A stretch of DNA of 64,000 bases from CALJDF01 sp038121105 (GTDB taxonomy: Bacteria > Pseudomonadota > Alphaproteobacteria > SHVP01). Shown here in pieces: positions 27,784 to 36,767 of the stretch (the stretch's first letter is position 1; each line of letters begins with the position of its first letter). The stretch lies in the NCBI GenBank assembly GCA_038121105.1, contig JAYONB010000002.1:186001-250000 (forward strand), written 5' to 3'. A program made the translations under genes and the position numbers. The notes under the pieces were generated by a model, which ran no database searches, was not told where the DNA came from, and saw only the letters and a program-made list of their open reading frames with translations.

Positions 27784-29487
27784 CTAGACGCCCTGGGTGA
27801 TGACGTTGACCACGGCTTGGCGGCCTTCGTTAAGGACGATATCGCGCGCTTTGACGAGTTCGGTTTCGAGTTCGGCCGGATCGTCCACGACGACGCCGTA
27901 GCCCCCGGACGCGGCGACGACTTTTTCGAGATCGGGGGCGGGTTCGAGCAGCGTGAGCGGGACTTGGTTGCTTTTTGCGGCATAGCCGTCGGGATACATG
28001 AATTTGGTGGCGCGACTGACCGCGCCCCACATGCGGTTGTTGAAGATCACGATCAAGATCGGCAGGTCTAGCGCGCGCGAGACGAAATGCGCCGACGTCG
28101 GATTGCCGAACATGTAGGCGCCGTCGCCCAGCGCGGCGATCACCAGTTTGTCGCGCGCGCCGAGCTTCAACCCCAACGCCGCGCCCATGCCCCACCCCAA
28201 GCCGCCGACCGGACTCGCCGAAAAGAAGCTGCCTGGTTCGGTCAGGGTGAGGTGGTCTTGTTGCAGCGGCGATTCGTTCACCAAGATGGCGTTGTCGCCT
28301 TTGATGCGGTCGATGCAGTGGGTTACCCACGCCGGGCTCATCGGGGCGGCGTCTTTGACGGCATCGAGGTCGCGGATGACGGTTGCGCGCTGGGCGGCGC
28401 GCTTGGCGAGCTGAGATTTGCGACGCATCGCGACCGCTTCGCTCTTGGGGTCGATTCGGTCGTTCAACGCAGCATGGAGCGCTTTCAGACCGGTCACCGG
28501 GTTGGCGTTGATTACGACATCGGCGGCGAACGATCGCAGGGGATAGTCGCCGTACAACGGATCGATCCCGAGTTGAACGATTTTGGCATTGTCGGCTGGA
28601 CCTTCGATCGCCGGGATCCAAGGCACGTCGCTGTCGAGTACCAAGACGACGTCGGCCTCCTTGAGGGCCGGTCCGGGTACGAACCCAGCATGCATCGGAT
28701 GATCAACCGGCAGACACACGTAGCGCGGCCAGTGCATTACGACGGGTAGCGCGAACGTTTCCGCGAGCGCCGCAAGGGTCTGAGCGGCATCGGGGTAGCG
28801 GCCGACGGTCGTGGTGATGATCAAGGGAGCCTTGGCGTTGGCCAGTAAATTGGCCGCGGCGGCCAGGGCGTCGGGATCCGCCCCGGGGGCGCTGGCCGGG
28901 GTCGCGGCCGGGGCGAGCGCGGCGGGTTCGGCCGGACTTGCCAACACCTCACGCGGCAATGTCATGTAGATCGGGCCGCGTGGTTCGCTCATCGCCAAGG
29001 CCATCGCGCGATCCAACGCGGCGCTCGTCTGGTCCGGCCGGCGTAGCTCGTAGTCCCATTTGACGTATTCGCGCACCATTCCGGCTTGGTCGAAGGACTC
29101 TTGCGCCCACTGGATGACGCGATTGCGCGCGCCGTAGGCGCCGGCTTCGGTAATCGGGGTGCGCCCGGCAAACAACAGCACCGGCACGTTCTGACGCGCG
29201 GCGTTCATGAGGCCGCACACCGCATTTGCGGTGCCCACCGTAGTATGGACCATGACCCCTTGGGGCCGCCCAGTCGCCAGGTAGTACCCATGCGCCATGC
29301 CCATCGCGGTGTTCTCGTGTGGGATGGCGATCGGCGTCGGCGCGGGTTGGCCCAGCGCCGAGGCCTTTGCAAAGGCCTCGATGACCGGGGCGAAATCGGT
29401 GCCAGCGTTGCCGAAGAAATAGTCGATGCCGTGATCCGCCATCGCCGCCACGAAGGCCTCGCCGACGCTAACTTTGCTGTCGCTCAT
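27784..29487 (-). CDS. Thiamine diphosphate-dependent enzyme (acetolactate synthase/decarboxylase-like)
   Basis: A 567-residue ThDP enzyme with the usual three domains. The N-terminal part has the cofactor-activating Glu in IPHENTAMGMAHGYY; the middle domain lacks an obvious FAD-type sequence; the C-terminal part has the ThDP motif ALGDGAYMFGNPTSAHFVSR...FNNRMW. It differs from IlvB in having no small subunit gene beside it. Benzoylformate decarboxylase, oxalyl-CoA decarboxylase-like or carboligase roles are all possible. It stands alone on its strand. Confidence 0.85.
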   Translation of the reverse strand: MSDSKVSVGEAFVAAMADHGIDYFFGNAGTDFAPVIEAFAKASALGQPAPTPIAIPHENTAMGMAHGYYLATGRPQGVMVHTTVGTANAVCGLMNAARQNVPVLLFAGRTPITEAGAYGARNRVIQWAQESFDQAGMVREYVKWDYELRRPDQTSAALDRAMALAMSEPRGPIYMTLPREVLASPAEPAALAPAATPASAPGADPDALAAAANLLANAKAPLIITTTVGRYPDAAQTLAALAETFALPVVMHWPRYVCLPVDHPMHAGFVPGPALKEADVVLVLDSDVPWIPAIEGPADNAKIVQLGIDPLYGDYPLRSFAADVVINANPVTGLKALHAALNDRIDPKSEAVAMRRKSQLAKRAAQRATVIRDLDAVKDAAPMSPAWVTHCIDRIKGDNAILVNESPLQQDHLTLTEPGSFFSASPVGGLGWGMGAALGLKLGARDKLVIAALGDGAYMFGNPTSAHFVSRALDLPILIVIFNNRMWGAVSRATKFMYPDGYAAKSNQVPLTLLEPAPDLEKVVAASGGYGVVVDDPAELETELVKARDIVLNEGRQAVVNVITQGV

Positions 29488-29583
29488 GTCTTTCCTCCCG
29501 CCAGCCCGCGAGTATCAAGAGAGGCATCGGGCCTTGCAACGGCGCCTGGTTGTTATTTCGGTCCGCGGTGTTATATCCCGGGT

Positions 29584-29823
29584 ATGATGGCAGACGTGAG
29601 CGAAGCACCGGCCGAGGCCAAAAAGGAAGAAACCCCGACGCTGTTCGTTGTCTATGGCGGTCGCGTCGACGATCCGACCGCCGAACGGTTTATCGATCTA
29701 TCGACGCTTGATATTCGCGGTATCTTCGAAAGTTACGACGCCGCATTCAGCGCGTGGCGTGGCGCCAGCCAACAACACGTCGACAACGCGTTCATCAAAT
29801 ACGTCATTAAGCGGTTGGGTTAG
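29584..29823 (+). CDS. DUF4170 small protein
   Basis: A 79-residue protein with the DUF4170 pattern: LFVVYGGRVDDPT followed by IRGIFESYDAAFSAWRGASQQHVDNAFIKYVIKRL. The family is mostly alphaproteobacterial and has no known function. ATG 29584 and 29587 are both possible starts. Its end overlaps the convergent reductase gene by 17 bases. Confidence 0.82.
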   Translation: MMADVSEAPAEAKKEETPTLFVVYGGRVDDPTAERFIDLSTLDIRGIFESYDAAFSAWRGASQQHVDNAFIKYVIKRLG

Positions 29824-30796
29824 CCGCCGCGGTCGCAGCCCGCAGCCGTGCGAGCGCGAGAATCGCATCGATCGTCGGAGTGGCGATATCGAGGAGCCGG
29901 CCCATCTCCGCAACCACGCCGGTCAGCGCCTCTATTTCCAAGGGGCGGTGGCGTTCCAGGTCTTGCAACATCGATGTCTTGTGCGGACCCACCGATTCGG
30001 CGACAGCAATTCGGGCATCGACATCCATCGGGAAGGTCACACCCAGATTCTCGCCGATCGCTTGCGCCTCGAGCATCATGGCGCGCAAAACGGGGACGGT
30101 CCTGGGCGAGGTCGCCATGGCATCGAGGACGGTGTGAGTTAGGGCGCTCACCGGATTGAACGACAAATTGCCCCATAGTTTGTTCCAGATCGCGCCGCGT
30201 ATGTCGGAGGTGATCGGGGCATCTAGGCCCGATCTCGAGAAAATCGCGGCGAGGGTCGTTGCGCGGTCCGAGGTGCGACCGTCGGGCTCGCCCAACTCGA
30301 AGCGATTGCCGAAGGTATGGCGAACGCGGCCCGGACCGGTGATCGAGGCCGCGGTCCACACCACCGCGCCCAACGCGCGCTCGGGCCCAAGGGCGTTCCA
30401 CTGCAGGCCTCCCGGATCGGCAGAGGCCAGTTGATGGCCCTCCCATGGCCCGCCCAACTTGTGGAAGTACCAAAAGGGGACGCCGTTCATCGCAGTGACA
30501 ACAGTGGTTTCAGGACCCAGTAGCGCCGAGATCCCAGGTACCGCGCCTGCGACGGCCGGTGCCTTGAGCGTCACGATGACATAGTCCTGCGGTCCCAAGT
30601 CGGCGGGGTTATCGCTGGCGGCTACCGGCACGGTGAGGGTGTCCTCGCCGCTTTCGACGATCAACCCGTCGCGGCGGATCGCGGCGAGGGCCTCGCCTCG
30701 GACGACGACACTGATTTGAGCCTGACCGGCGTGGGCAAGTTTGGCCGCGAGGTGGCCGCCGATGGCCCCGGCGCCGTAGATACAAATGCGCGTCAT
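29807..30796 (-). CDS. 2-dehydropantoate 2-reductase family protein (ApbA/PanE-like)
   Basis: A 329-residue NADP-dependent dehydrogenase: CIYGAGAIGGHLAAKLAHAG nucleotide motif, VTLKAPAV and AMNGVPFWYFHKLGG in the first domain, and the helical domain with WNKLWGNLSFNPVSALT (the catalytic Lys region) and MLQDLERHRPLEIEALTG. PanE reduces ketopantoate for coenzyme A synthesis; many paralogues act on other keto acids, and no pantothenate gene is nearby, so the exact role is open. Confidence 0.85.
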   Translation of the reverse strand: MTRICIYGAGAIGGHLAAKLAHAGQAQISVVVRGEALAAIRRDGLIVESGEDTLTVPVAASDNPADLGPQDYVIVTLKAPAVAGAVPGISALLGPETTVVTAMNGVPFWYFHKLGGPWEGHQLASADPGGLQWNALGPERALGAVVWTAASITGPGRVRHTFGNRFELGEPDGRTSDRATTLAAIFSRSGLDAPITSDIRGAIWNKLWGNLSFNPVSALTHTVLDAMATSPRTVPVLRAMMLEAQAIGENLGVTFPMDVDARIAVAESVGPHKTSMLQDLERHRPLEIEALTGVVAEMGRLLDIATPTIDAILALARLRAATAAANPTA

Positions 30797-30848
30797 CGCT
30801 CCCCGTTTTCGACGGGGACTCTTATCACGAACGGGACCGCCGCGCGCC

Positions 30849-31307
30849 TTAGGCGTAGACGGAGATCGGTTCGATAAGGCTGAAGAAGGAGTCGACGCGC
30901 GCTACCCCGGCGTCGTAGGCGGCAGTACCGCTATTCGCGCCGCGGGGCGTGACGTTGATGGTGCCGCGTTCTTGGCCGATCGCTTGGGCGACGAACGGTG
31001 TGGAATGGCGCACGAATTCCGGTGCGGTATTGAGTTTGAGATGGAGCCCTGCAAACGTCCCGTGATCGGTGGCTCGTCGGCCGTGTCCGCTGCGCGCCGG
31101 GGGGGGGTCGTGGTCGGTAAACCGGCGGCGGGCACCCATGGGCGCGCGTTCTTCCGCTGGTCGGGGGCGGTCGGGCTGAAAGGCGTCGGCCGCGCGCCGA
31201 AAACCGGCGCGTCGGTCAAAGGTTTCTTGGGCAAAACCGACGAATCTGGGGGGCGCACCGCGCGAAGGCGGCGGGGGAAGTACGGTCGTGAGACTCGGCA
31301 GCGTCAT
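30849..31307 (-). CDS. Small hypothetical protein
   Basis: A 152-residue frame that I do not assign to a named family. Support for a real gene: ATG 31307 has a strong ribosome site (TGGAGGAAAGGG) upstream in an AT-rich leader, and the C-terminal part FVRHSTPFVAQAIGQE looks like a short motif I associate with small uncharacterised alphaproteobacterial proteins. The middle is Arg-rich and spans a run of nine G/C (31099-31107). Both ends appear to be in one frame, so I do not propose a frameshift. An opposing 194-codon frame here is less convincing. Confidence 0.5.
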   Translation of the reverse strand: MTLPSLTTVLPPPPSRGAPPRFVGFAQETFDRRAGFRRAADAFQPDRPRPAEERAPMGARRRFTDHDPPPARSGHGRRATDHGTFAGLHLKLNTAPEFVRHSTPFVAQAIGQERGTINVTPRGANSGTAAYDAGVARVDSFFSLIEPISVYA

Positions 31308-31430
31308 TGCCCGGAGCCCTTTCCTCCAGATTTGATGTTATTTTTATCTATATTCGCCCTAAATTGTTAACAAGACGTAAGGATTGGGGCATTTCCTGCC
31401 GCGTTCAGCTGAAATCCTAGGAAAAAACGA

Positions 31431-31459
31431 CCCTCATAAAACCGTCATCGCCGTGTCAT
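31431..31459 (+). promoter_or_regulatory. Pho box (three 7-bp repeats)
   Basis: CCCTCAT (31431-31437), CCGTCAT (31442-31448) and GTGTCAT (31453-31459) are spaced by 4 bases each, the 11-base periodicity of PhoB boxes (consensus CTGTCAT). The site lies 82 bases before the PhoX start, at a sensible place for PhoB activation under phosphate starvation. Confidence 0.7.
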
Positions 31460-31540
31460 GGGGGCTTCATGCGGCGGCCGTAGTGTCGATCTGGATCACT
31501 TTCCAGGGCCAAAACGGCTCGACTAAGCTTGAGGATGACG

Positions 31541-33433
31541 ATGAACCACATTGCCGACAGACCGGACTTCAACGAATTCGACGAAATCCGCGATCCCCGC
31601 GACGACGAAACCGATTTCGCCCAAATCGCGGAACGTGCCTTGTCGCGCCGCATGTTTCTGGGTGGTGGCGTTGCGTTAGGCGCGACGGCGCTGGTCATGG
31701 GGACGACCGCCCTCACCCCGCTCCGTGCCGAAGCGAGCAGTCGGCTGGGGTTTGAGCAAGTCGGCGCCAACAGCCTCGACACCGTCACAGTGCCCCGGGG
31801 GTATCGCTGGCAAGTCGTCGCGCGGTGGGGTGACCCCCTCTGGTCGAAGAGCCTCCCATTCGACCAGACCACCCGCGGCACCGGCGAAAGCCAGGAGCTT
31901 GCATTTGGTGACAACTGCGACGGGATGGCGATGTTCGCGCATCAGGGGCGCACCATACTGGCGGTCAATAACGAGTACACCAATCTGAAGATCGCCTATG
32001 CCAATCGCGAGGGCGGCGTGCCGGTCAATGCGGACGATGTGCGCAAAGGCAAGGCCGCTCATGGGATTTCAATCGTTGAGCTTGATCGAGGGGCGCGCGG
32101 ATGGGAGATCGTAGTGGATTCGCCCTTCAACCGTCGCATTACTGCGGACACGCCGATGGAAATCACTGGCCCGGCGCGTGGTCACGATTGGATGAAAACG
32201 GCGGCCGACCCATCGGGCACCGTCGCGCGTGGTACCTGGAACAATTGCGGCAACGGTCGCACGCCGTGGGGGACCTACCTTACCTGCGAAGAAAACTTCA
32301 ACGGGTATTTTTCGGCGAGCGATGAGGACCAAGCTATCAACGACGCCTGGAAGCGTTACGGGATCGGCGCCAAGGATTGGGGCTATGCCTGGGCCACGGC
32401 CGACGAGCGTTTCGACATCAGCAAAAACCCCAACGAGCCGAATCGGGCCGGCTATATCGTCGAGGTCGATCCCCTTGATCCAACCTCAACGCCGAAAAAA
32501 CGCACCGCCCTCGGCCGCTTCAAACATGAAAACGCCGAACTTGTCGTGGCGAGCGATGAACACGTCGTGGTCTACCTCGGCGACGACGAGCGAGGCGAGT
32601 TCCTCTACAAGTTCGTCAGTGCGGACAAGTATGTCGAAGGCGGGGACAACCGTGATCTTCTTGAAAACGGCCAACTCTACGTGGCCAAATTCGGCGACGA
32701 CAATCGGGGCGAGTGGATCGCGCTAACGCCGGAGTCCACCGGCCTGCCTTCGCAGGCGGAGATTTCGATTCATACCCGGCAGGCGGCTTCGGCGGTCGGC
32801 GCGACAACGATGGATCGGCCCGAATGGATTGCCTCCAATCCTCGCAGAGCCGAAGTGTATTGCTGCCTGACCAACAACAAGAACCGCGGCAAAAAACCGA
32901 ATGCAGGCGGCGACCCGACTCCGGTCGGCGGTCCCAATCCGCGTGAGGCCAATCCCTACGGTCAGGTCGTGCGCTGGATGCCGGATGCGGGCGACCATCT
33001 CACAACCACGTTCACCTGGGACTTGTTTGTGATGGCAGGTAATCCGACCGTGCACGAGGACGCCAATGCGGGTTCGTCCAATGTGAACGCGGATAACATG
33101 TTCAATTCGCCGGATGGCCTAGCGTTCGACGATAACGGTCTGCTGTGGATCCAAACAGATGGCAATTACAGCAACGCCAAGGGCTTTGCCGGCCAAGGCA
33201 ACAACCAGATGCTGGTCGGCGATCCCGCGTCCGGTGAGATCCGGCGGTTCCTTGTCGGGCCGCGCGAATGCGAAATTACCGGCATTACCTGGAGCCCTGA
33301 TCGGCGAACGGTTTTCGTTGGCGTGCAGCATCCCGGCGAGCGAGGCGACAGCCACTTCCCGGACGGTGGGCGCACCGCACCACGTTCCTCCGTCATCGCC
33401 ATTACGCGCGAGGACGGCGGACGCGTCGGCTAA
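31541..33433 (+). CDS. phoX: PhoX family alkaline phosphatase (DUF839), Tat-exported
   Basis: A 630-residue phosphatase. The N-terminus has the twin-arginine signal SRRMFLGGGVALGATALVMG (about residues 32-52), so it should be exported folded to the periplasm. The mature part shows PhoX features: GDNCDGMAMF, NNEYTN, an Asn/Gly-rich GTWNNCGNGRTPWGTYLTCEE segment (metal cofactor region), FKHENAEL, and NADNMFNSPDGLAFD near the end. PhoX enzymes are calcium-iron phosphatases that release phosphate from organic esters. ATG 31541 is preferred over 31535 for spacing to GAGG (31531-31534). A Pho box lies upstream. Confidence 0.93.
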   Translation: MNHIADRPDFNEFDEIRDPRDDETDFAQIAERALSRRMFLGGGVALGATALVMGTTALTPLRAEASSRLGFEQVGANSLDTVTVPRGYRWQVVARWGDPLWSKSLPFDQTTRGTGESQELAFGDNCDGMAMFAHQGRTILAVNNEYTNLKIAYANREGGVPVNADDVRKGKAAHGISIVELDRGARGWEIVVDSPFNRRITADTPMEITGPARGHDWMKTAADPSGTVARGTWNNCGNGRTPWGTYLTCEENFNGYFSASDEDQAINDAWKRYGIGAKDWGYAWATADERFDISKNPNEPNRAGYIVEVDPLDPTSTPKKRTALGRFKHENAELVVASDEHVVVYLGDDERGEFLYKFVSADKYVEGGDNRDLLENGQLYVAKFGDDNRGEWIALTPESTGLPSQAEISIHTRQAASAVGATTMDRPEWIASNPRRAEVYCCLTNNKNRGKKPNAGGDPTPVGGPNPREANPYGQVVRWMPDAGDHLTTTFTWDLFVMAGNPTVHEDANAGSSNVNADNMFNSPDGLAFDDNGLLWIQTDGNYSNAKGFAGQGNNQMLVGDPASGEIRRFLVGPRECEITGITWSPDRRTVFVGVQHPGERGDSHFPDGGRTAPRSSVIAITREDGGRVG

Positions 33434-33443
33434 CGACTGCTTC

Positions 33444-33485
33444 GGCCCCGAGGGCGGTTCACCTGCGCCCCCGGGGCCTATTTTT
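33444..33485 (+). terminator. Rho-independent terminator of phoX
   Basis: A stem with GGCCCCG (33444-33450) pairing to CGGGGCC (33472-33478), then TATTTTT. It lies just after the phoX stop and overlaps the last codons of the convergent phaR gene. Confidence 0.75.
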
Positions 33486-34056
33486 CCATTTTGTCGAGAC
33501 GGGCGCGCATCTGGTCGAGCTCTTTTTTGAGCGAGTCGATGTCTTCGCCGGAGGGTTCGCCGTTCTCAGCGGCGGGTCGCTCTTCACGTGCGCGTTCGCC
33601 GGCCAACGGGTTGAACGCGCCGAGGGCGCGTTCAAACATCGCCATGTTTTGCCCGGTGATCTCTTCGAACTGCTTCATCGGTTGGCCGAAGGCGGCGGCG
33701 AACTGCTTTTGCAGATTTTCCTGGTTTTGCTGAAACGATTCCAAGCTTGCATCGAGGTAGCCGGGCAGAACCGCGCCCATGTCTTGACCGTAGTAGCCGA
33801 CCAGCTTGCGGAGGAAGTTTAGTGGCAGCAAATTGCCGCCCCGGCTTTCCTGTTCGAGGATGATTTGGGTGAGGACTTGGCGGGTCAGATCGTCGCCGGT
33901 CTTGGCGTCGCGAACAACGAACTCTTCTTCGTTGCGGACCATTTCCGACAGGTCGTCGAGGGTGACGTAGGCGCTCTTGGCCGTGTTGTAGAGCCGCCGG
34001 TTGGCGTATTTCTTGACGACGGTCGGTTCGGTGTCGGAGGGCGAGGAATCGGTCAC
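33478..34056 (-). CDS. phaR: Polyhydroxyalkanoate synthesis regulator PhaR
   Basis: A 192-residue repressor that, in known alphaproteobacteria, binds PHB granules and DNA and so controls phasin genes. The N-terminal DNA-binding domain VVKKYANRRLYNTAKSAYVTLDDLSEMV is the family signature. Two granule-binding (PHB_acc) segments follow: VLTQIILEQES...LLPLNFLRKLVGYYGQ and FQQNQENLQKQFAAAFG. The tail is a short coiled coil (SLKKELDQMRARLDKM). It is divergent from the PhaC-like gene pair, which it may regulate. Confidence 0.94.
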   Translation of the reverse strand: MTDSSPSDTEPTVVKKYANRRLYNTAKSAYVTLDDLSEMVRNEEEFVVRDAKTGDDLTRQVLTQIILEQESRGGNLLPLNFLRKLVGYYGQDMGAVLPGYLDASLESFQQNQENLQKQFAAAFGQPMKQFEEITGQNMAMFERALGAFNPLAGERAREERPAAENGEPSGEDIDSLKKELDQMRARLDKMEK

Positions 34057-34188
34057 AGGACACGCCTTTCGCGAGGTTCAGGCTCCATTGTCCCCCCTTG
34101 ATGCTGCAGCGCGCAAGGGTTCATGTTGCGGCGCGAAACCGGGTCGGCGCGCCATGACTTCGGCCGGCCCCTGGGTATACTCGGCCTG

Positions 34189-34488
34189 ATGACGCGCGAT
34201 ACCCCGATTCGACAGCTTGCGGCTCTCTATCTCGACTTATGGGAGGCGCAGGTCGCCGCAGTTTTCCGCCACAATTGGGCAGACGCGTTGGAGAGGGTAC
34301 CCGATGAGCAATTCCCAAACGCCGCCGCGCCAGGGTCCCCGACCAATCAGTCTTCACATGGCGATGGCGATGTGGACCTGGACCGGCTCCGTGGCCGCCT
34401 TGCCGCTTGCGCAAAAAGCCTTGATGCCATGGATGCCCAAACTCGGCGCGGAAGCGGCGCGCCTCACGGCGGCGCTCGAGACGACTGA
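34189..34488 (+). CDS. Small ORF overlapping the PhaC-like gene (possible partner protein)
   Basis: A 99-codon frame beginning MTRDTPIRQLAALYLDLWEAQVAAVF, with an amphipathic Trp-containing helix, and ending in a heptad-like DVDLDRLRGRLAACAKSLDAM stretch. It overlaps the following gene by 185 bases in a different frame. The first 115 bases are not shared and look coding. Codon third positions in the overlap favour the other frame, so the tail may be fortuitous. The helix-plus-coil layout recalls accessory subunits of class III/IV PHA synthases, but this is inference only. No clear ribosome site is seen. Confidence 0.4.
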   Translation: MTRDTPIRQLAALYLDLWEAQVAAVFRHNWADALERVPDEQFPNAAAPGSPTNQSSHGDGDVDLDRLRGRLAACAKSLDAMDAQTRRGSGAPHGGARDD

Positions 34489-35512
34489 CCCGACGGCCCT
34501 CGCCGAGGCGGTGCAGGATGAGGCTGTCGAACGTGCAACGGCTTTCCTTGGCGCGATCGAGACCTACCGCAACCATCCCTACACGCGAGATGTCGTCGAT
34601 CCGGCGCCGATCATGGAGGTCGGCGCGGCGGCGCTGCGCGACTATGGCGGAAACGGGCCCGCCGCGCTTTTCGTCCCGTCCTTGGTCAACCGGGCCTACA
34701 TTTTGGATCTTTCGCGACGACGCAGTTTGCTGCGTTGGCTAAATGCCGCGGGTGTTCATCCGTATTTGCTGGATTGGCGCACGCCTGGTGACGAGGAGAA
34801 AGCATTCTCGATCGCCGATTACGTGACCGGTCCATTGCGGCAGGCGTTGGCGGCCGCGTGCGAACGGCACGGGGGGCCGGTGCATCTTGTCGGCTACTGC
34901 ATGGGCGGCAACCTCGCCTTGGCGGCGGCCGTGCAATTTCCCGAATTGGTTCGCTCGCTCGCATTGTTGGCAACCCCATGGGACTTTCACGCTGAGCCCA
35001 ATAACGCGGCGGCCATGCTGGCGCTCGGTGGGCCAGTCGATCAAACCGTTTCTTCGATGGGCGCGCTGCCGGTCGATCTACTGCAAGCTTTTTTTGCAAG
35101 CTTTGATCCGCTCTTGGCGGCGCGAAAATTCCGCGCGTTTGCCGTCATGGCGCCGGATGATCCGGCGCGCGAGGACTTCGTTGCGCTGGAAGACTGGCTG
35201 AACGATGGCGTACCGCTGGCCGGTCCGGTTGCGCGCGAATGTTTCGTCGACTGGTACGGCGCTAACTTGCCGGGGCAGGGGCGTTGGACGGTGGGAGGCA
35301 CGGCAGTTGATCCGGCGGCGATCCGCTGCCCGGCCTTCGTTGTCTTGCCAGACAATGATCGCTTGGTGCCGCCGGGTTCGGCGCGTGCGCTCGCCGAAGC
35401 GCTACCGAATCCGAAGATCCATTCACCCGTTGCCGGGCATATCGGCATGGTAGTGGGCCGCAACGCCGAAACGGCTCTTTGGGAGCCCCTACGCGATTGG
35501 TTGAGCAATTGA
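34304..35512 (+). CDS. PhaC-like alpha/beta hydrolase (PHA synthase family)
   Basis: A 402-residue protein. The PHA synthase-type lipase box is HLVGYCMGGNLAL with nucleophile C199; D352 (PDNDRLVPP) and H379 (VAGHIGMVV) complete a triad. ALFVPSLVNRAYILDL and LLDWRTPGDEE match the PhaC core. At 402 residues it is shorter than class I synthases (about 580) and near class III catalytic subunits (about 360). It may therefore polymerise hydroxyacyl-CoA with a partner, or hydrolyse PHB-like esters. ATG 34304 gives the first family-like residues (RPISLHMAMA); the frame is open to 34217. The thiolase follows 72 bases later. Confidence 0.85.
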   Translation: MSNSQTPPRQGPRPISLHMAMAMWTWTGSVAALPLAQKALMPWMPKLGAEAARLTAALETTDPTALAEAVQDEAVERATAFLGAIETYRNHPYTRDVVDPAPIMEVGAAALRDYGGNGPAALFVPSLVNRAYILDLSRRRSLLRWLNAAGVHPYLLDWRTPGDEEKAFSIADYVTGPLRQALAAACERHGGPVHLVGYCMGGNLALAAAVQFPELVRSLALLATPWDFHAEPNNAAAMLALGGPVDQTVSSMGALPVDLLQAFFASFDPLLAARKFRAFAVMAPDDPAREDFVALEDWLNDGVPLAGPVARECFVDWYGANLPGQGRWTVGGTAVDPAAIRCPAFVVLPDNDRLVPPGSARALAEALPNPKIHSPVAGHIGMVVGRNAETALWEPLRDWLSN

Positions 35513-35584
35513 CCTCTTCGCGGTTGCGGAATGACGTTGTGCGGTGCAACAATTCGGTTCCCCTCTCTCGTTTCCGGAGTTTCC

Positions 35585-36760
35585 ATGACCGATATCGTGA
35601 TCGCCAGCGCTGCCCGTACCCCGGTCGGTGCATTTAACGGGAGCTTCGCCTCTCTTGCCGCATCAGACCTAGGGAAGGCCGCGATCTCCGCGGCGCTCGA
35701 TCGCGCCGGCTTGGACCCTTCGGCGGTTTCGGAAGTGGTGCTAGGTCAAGTTCTCACGGCGGCGGCGGGGATGAACCCGGCGCGTCAGGCGTCCATTGCC
35801 GCGGGCGTGCCGGTCGAATCGCCGGCTTGGTCGGTCAATCAGGTGTGTGGCTCGGGCCTTCGGGCGGTCGCACTTGGTGCTCAAGCGATCAGGAACGGCG
35901 ACGCCAGCATCGTCGTTGCGGGGGGCCAAGAGAGCATGAGCAACGCACCGCACGCGATGCACCTGCGCCAGGGCACCAAGATGGGCGATACGCAAATGAT
36001 CGACACGATGATCCGTGACGGTCTGTGGGATGTGTTCAACGGATATCACATGGGCACCACGGCCGAAAACGTTGCCCGTCAATGGCAGATCACGCGGGAC
36101 GTCCAAGATGCGTTTGCTCTAGCGTCGCAAAACAAAGCCGAGGCCGCCAAGAACGCAGGCCGTTTCAAGGATGAAATCGTGCCGGTCACCGTGCCGAACA
36201 GGAAGGGCGATGTCGTTGTCGACACCGACGAATACATCCGCGACGGGGCCACGATCGAGGCGATTCAAAAACTGCGCCCGGCATTCGAAAAGGACGGTAC
36301 GGTGACCGCGGCCAATGCGTCGGGCATCAACGATGGCGCGGCGGCCATGGTGTTGATGAGCGCCGATGATGCTGCGGCGCGGGGCATCAAGCCGATGGCA
36401 CGGATAGCTTCTTGGGCGCAAGCCGGCGTCGATCCCGCGATCATGGGTTCGGGCCCGATCCCGGCGAGCCGCAAAGCGCTCGAATTAGCGGGGTGGAGTG
36501 CGGACGACCTGGATTTGATCGAGGCCAACGAAGCCTTCGCCGCCCAAGCCTGCGCGGTAAGCAAGGACATGGGCTGGGATACCGACAAGGTCAACGTCAA
36601 CGGTGGCGCGATCGCCATCGGCCATCCGATCGGCGCGTCGGGCGCGCGGGTTTTAGTGACGCTGCTTCATGAAATGCAGAAACGCGACGCTAAGAAAGGT
36701 CTCGCCACCCTTTGTATCGGTGGCGGCATGGGCATCGCGATGTGCGTTGCGCGCGATTAA
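35585..36760 (+). CDS. phaA: Acetyl-CoA acetyltransferase (beta-ketothiolase)
   Basis: A 391-residue thiolase that condenses two acetyl-CoA into acetoacetyl-CoA, the first step of PHB synthesis, or runs in reverse for degradation. Active residues are C88 (SVNQVCGSGL), H347 (AIGHPIGASG) and C377 (TLCIGGGMG), at the positions known from Zoogloea thiolase. The MTDIVIASAARTP start at 35585 has GGAG upstream. No phaB reductase is beside it; the 3-hydroxybutyryl-CoA dehydrogenase at 57 kb or a distant gene could supply the next step. Confidence 0.93.
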   Translation: MTDIVIASAARTPVGAFNGSFASLAASDLGKAAISAALDRAGLDPSAVSEVVLGQVLTAAAGMNPARQASIAAGVPVESPAWSVNQVCGSGLRAVALGAQAIRNGDASIVVAGGQESMSNAPHAMHLRQGTKMGDTQMIDTMIRDGLWDVFNGYHMGTTAENVARQWQITRDVQDAFALASQNKAEAAKNAGRFKDEIVPVTVPNRKGDVVVDTDEYIRDGATIEAIQKLRPAFEKDGTVTAANASGINDGAAAMVLMSADDAAARGIKPMARIASWAQAGVDPAIMGSGPIPASRKALELAGWSADDLDLIEANEAFAAQACAVSKDMGWDTDKVNVNGGAIAIGHPIGASGARVLVTLLHEMQKRDAKKGLATLCIGGGMGIAMCVARD

Positions 36761-36767
36761 GGCAGGT

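Noticed and set aside
30786..31370. 194-codon plus-strand frame opposite the small hypothetical gene
   Set aside because: No ribosome site or family-like segment; the minus-strand frame has a better start and a conserved-looking tail.
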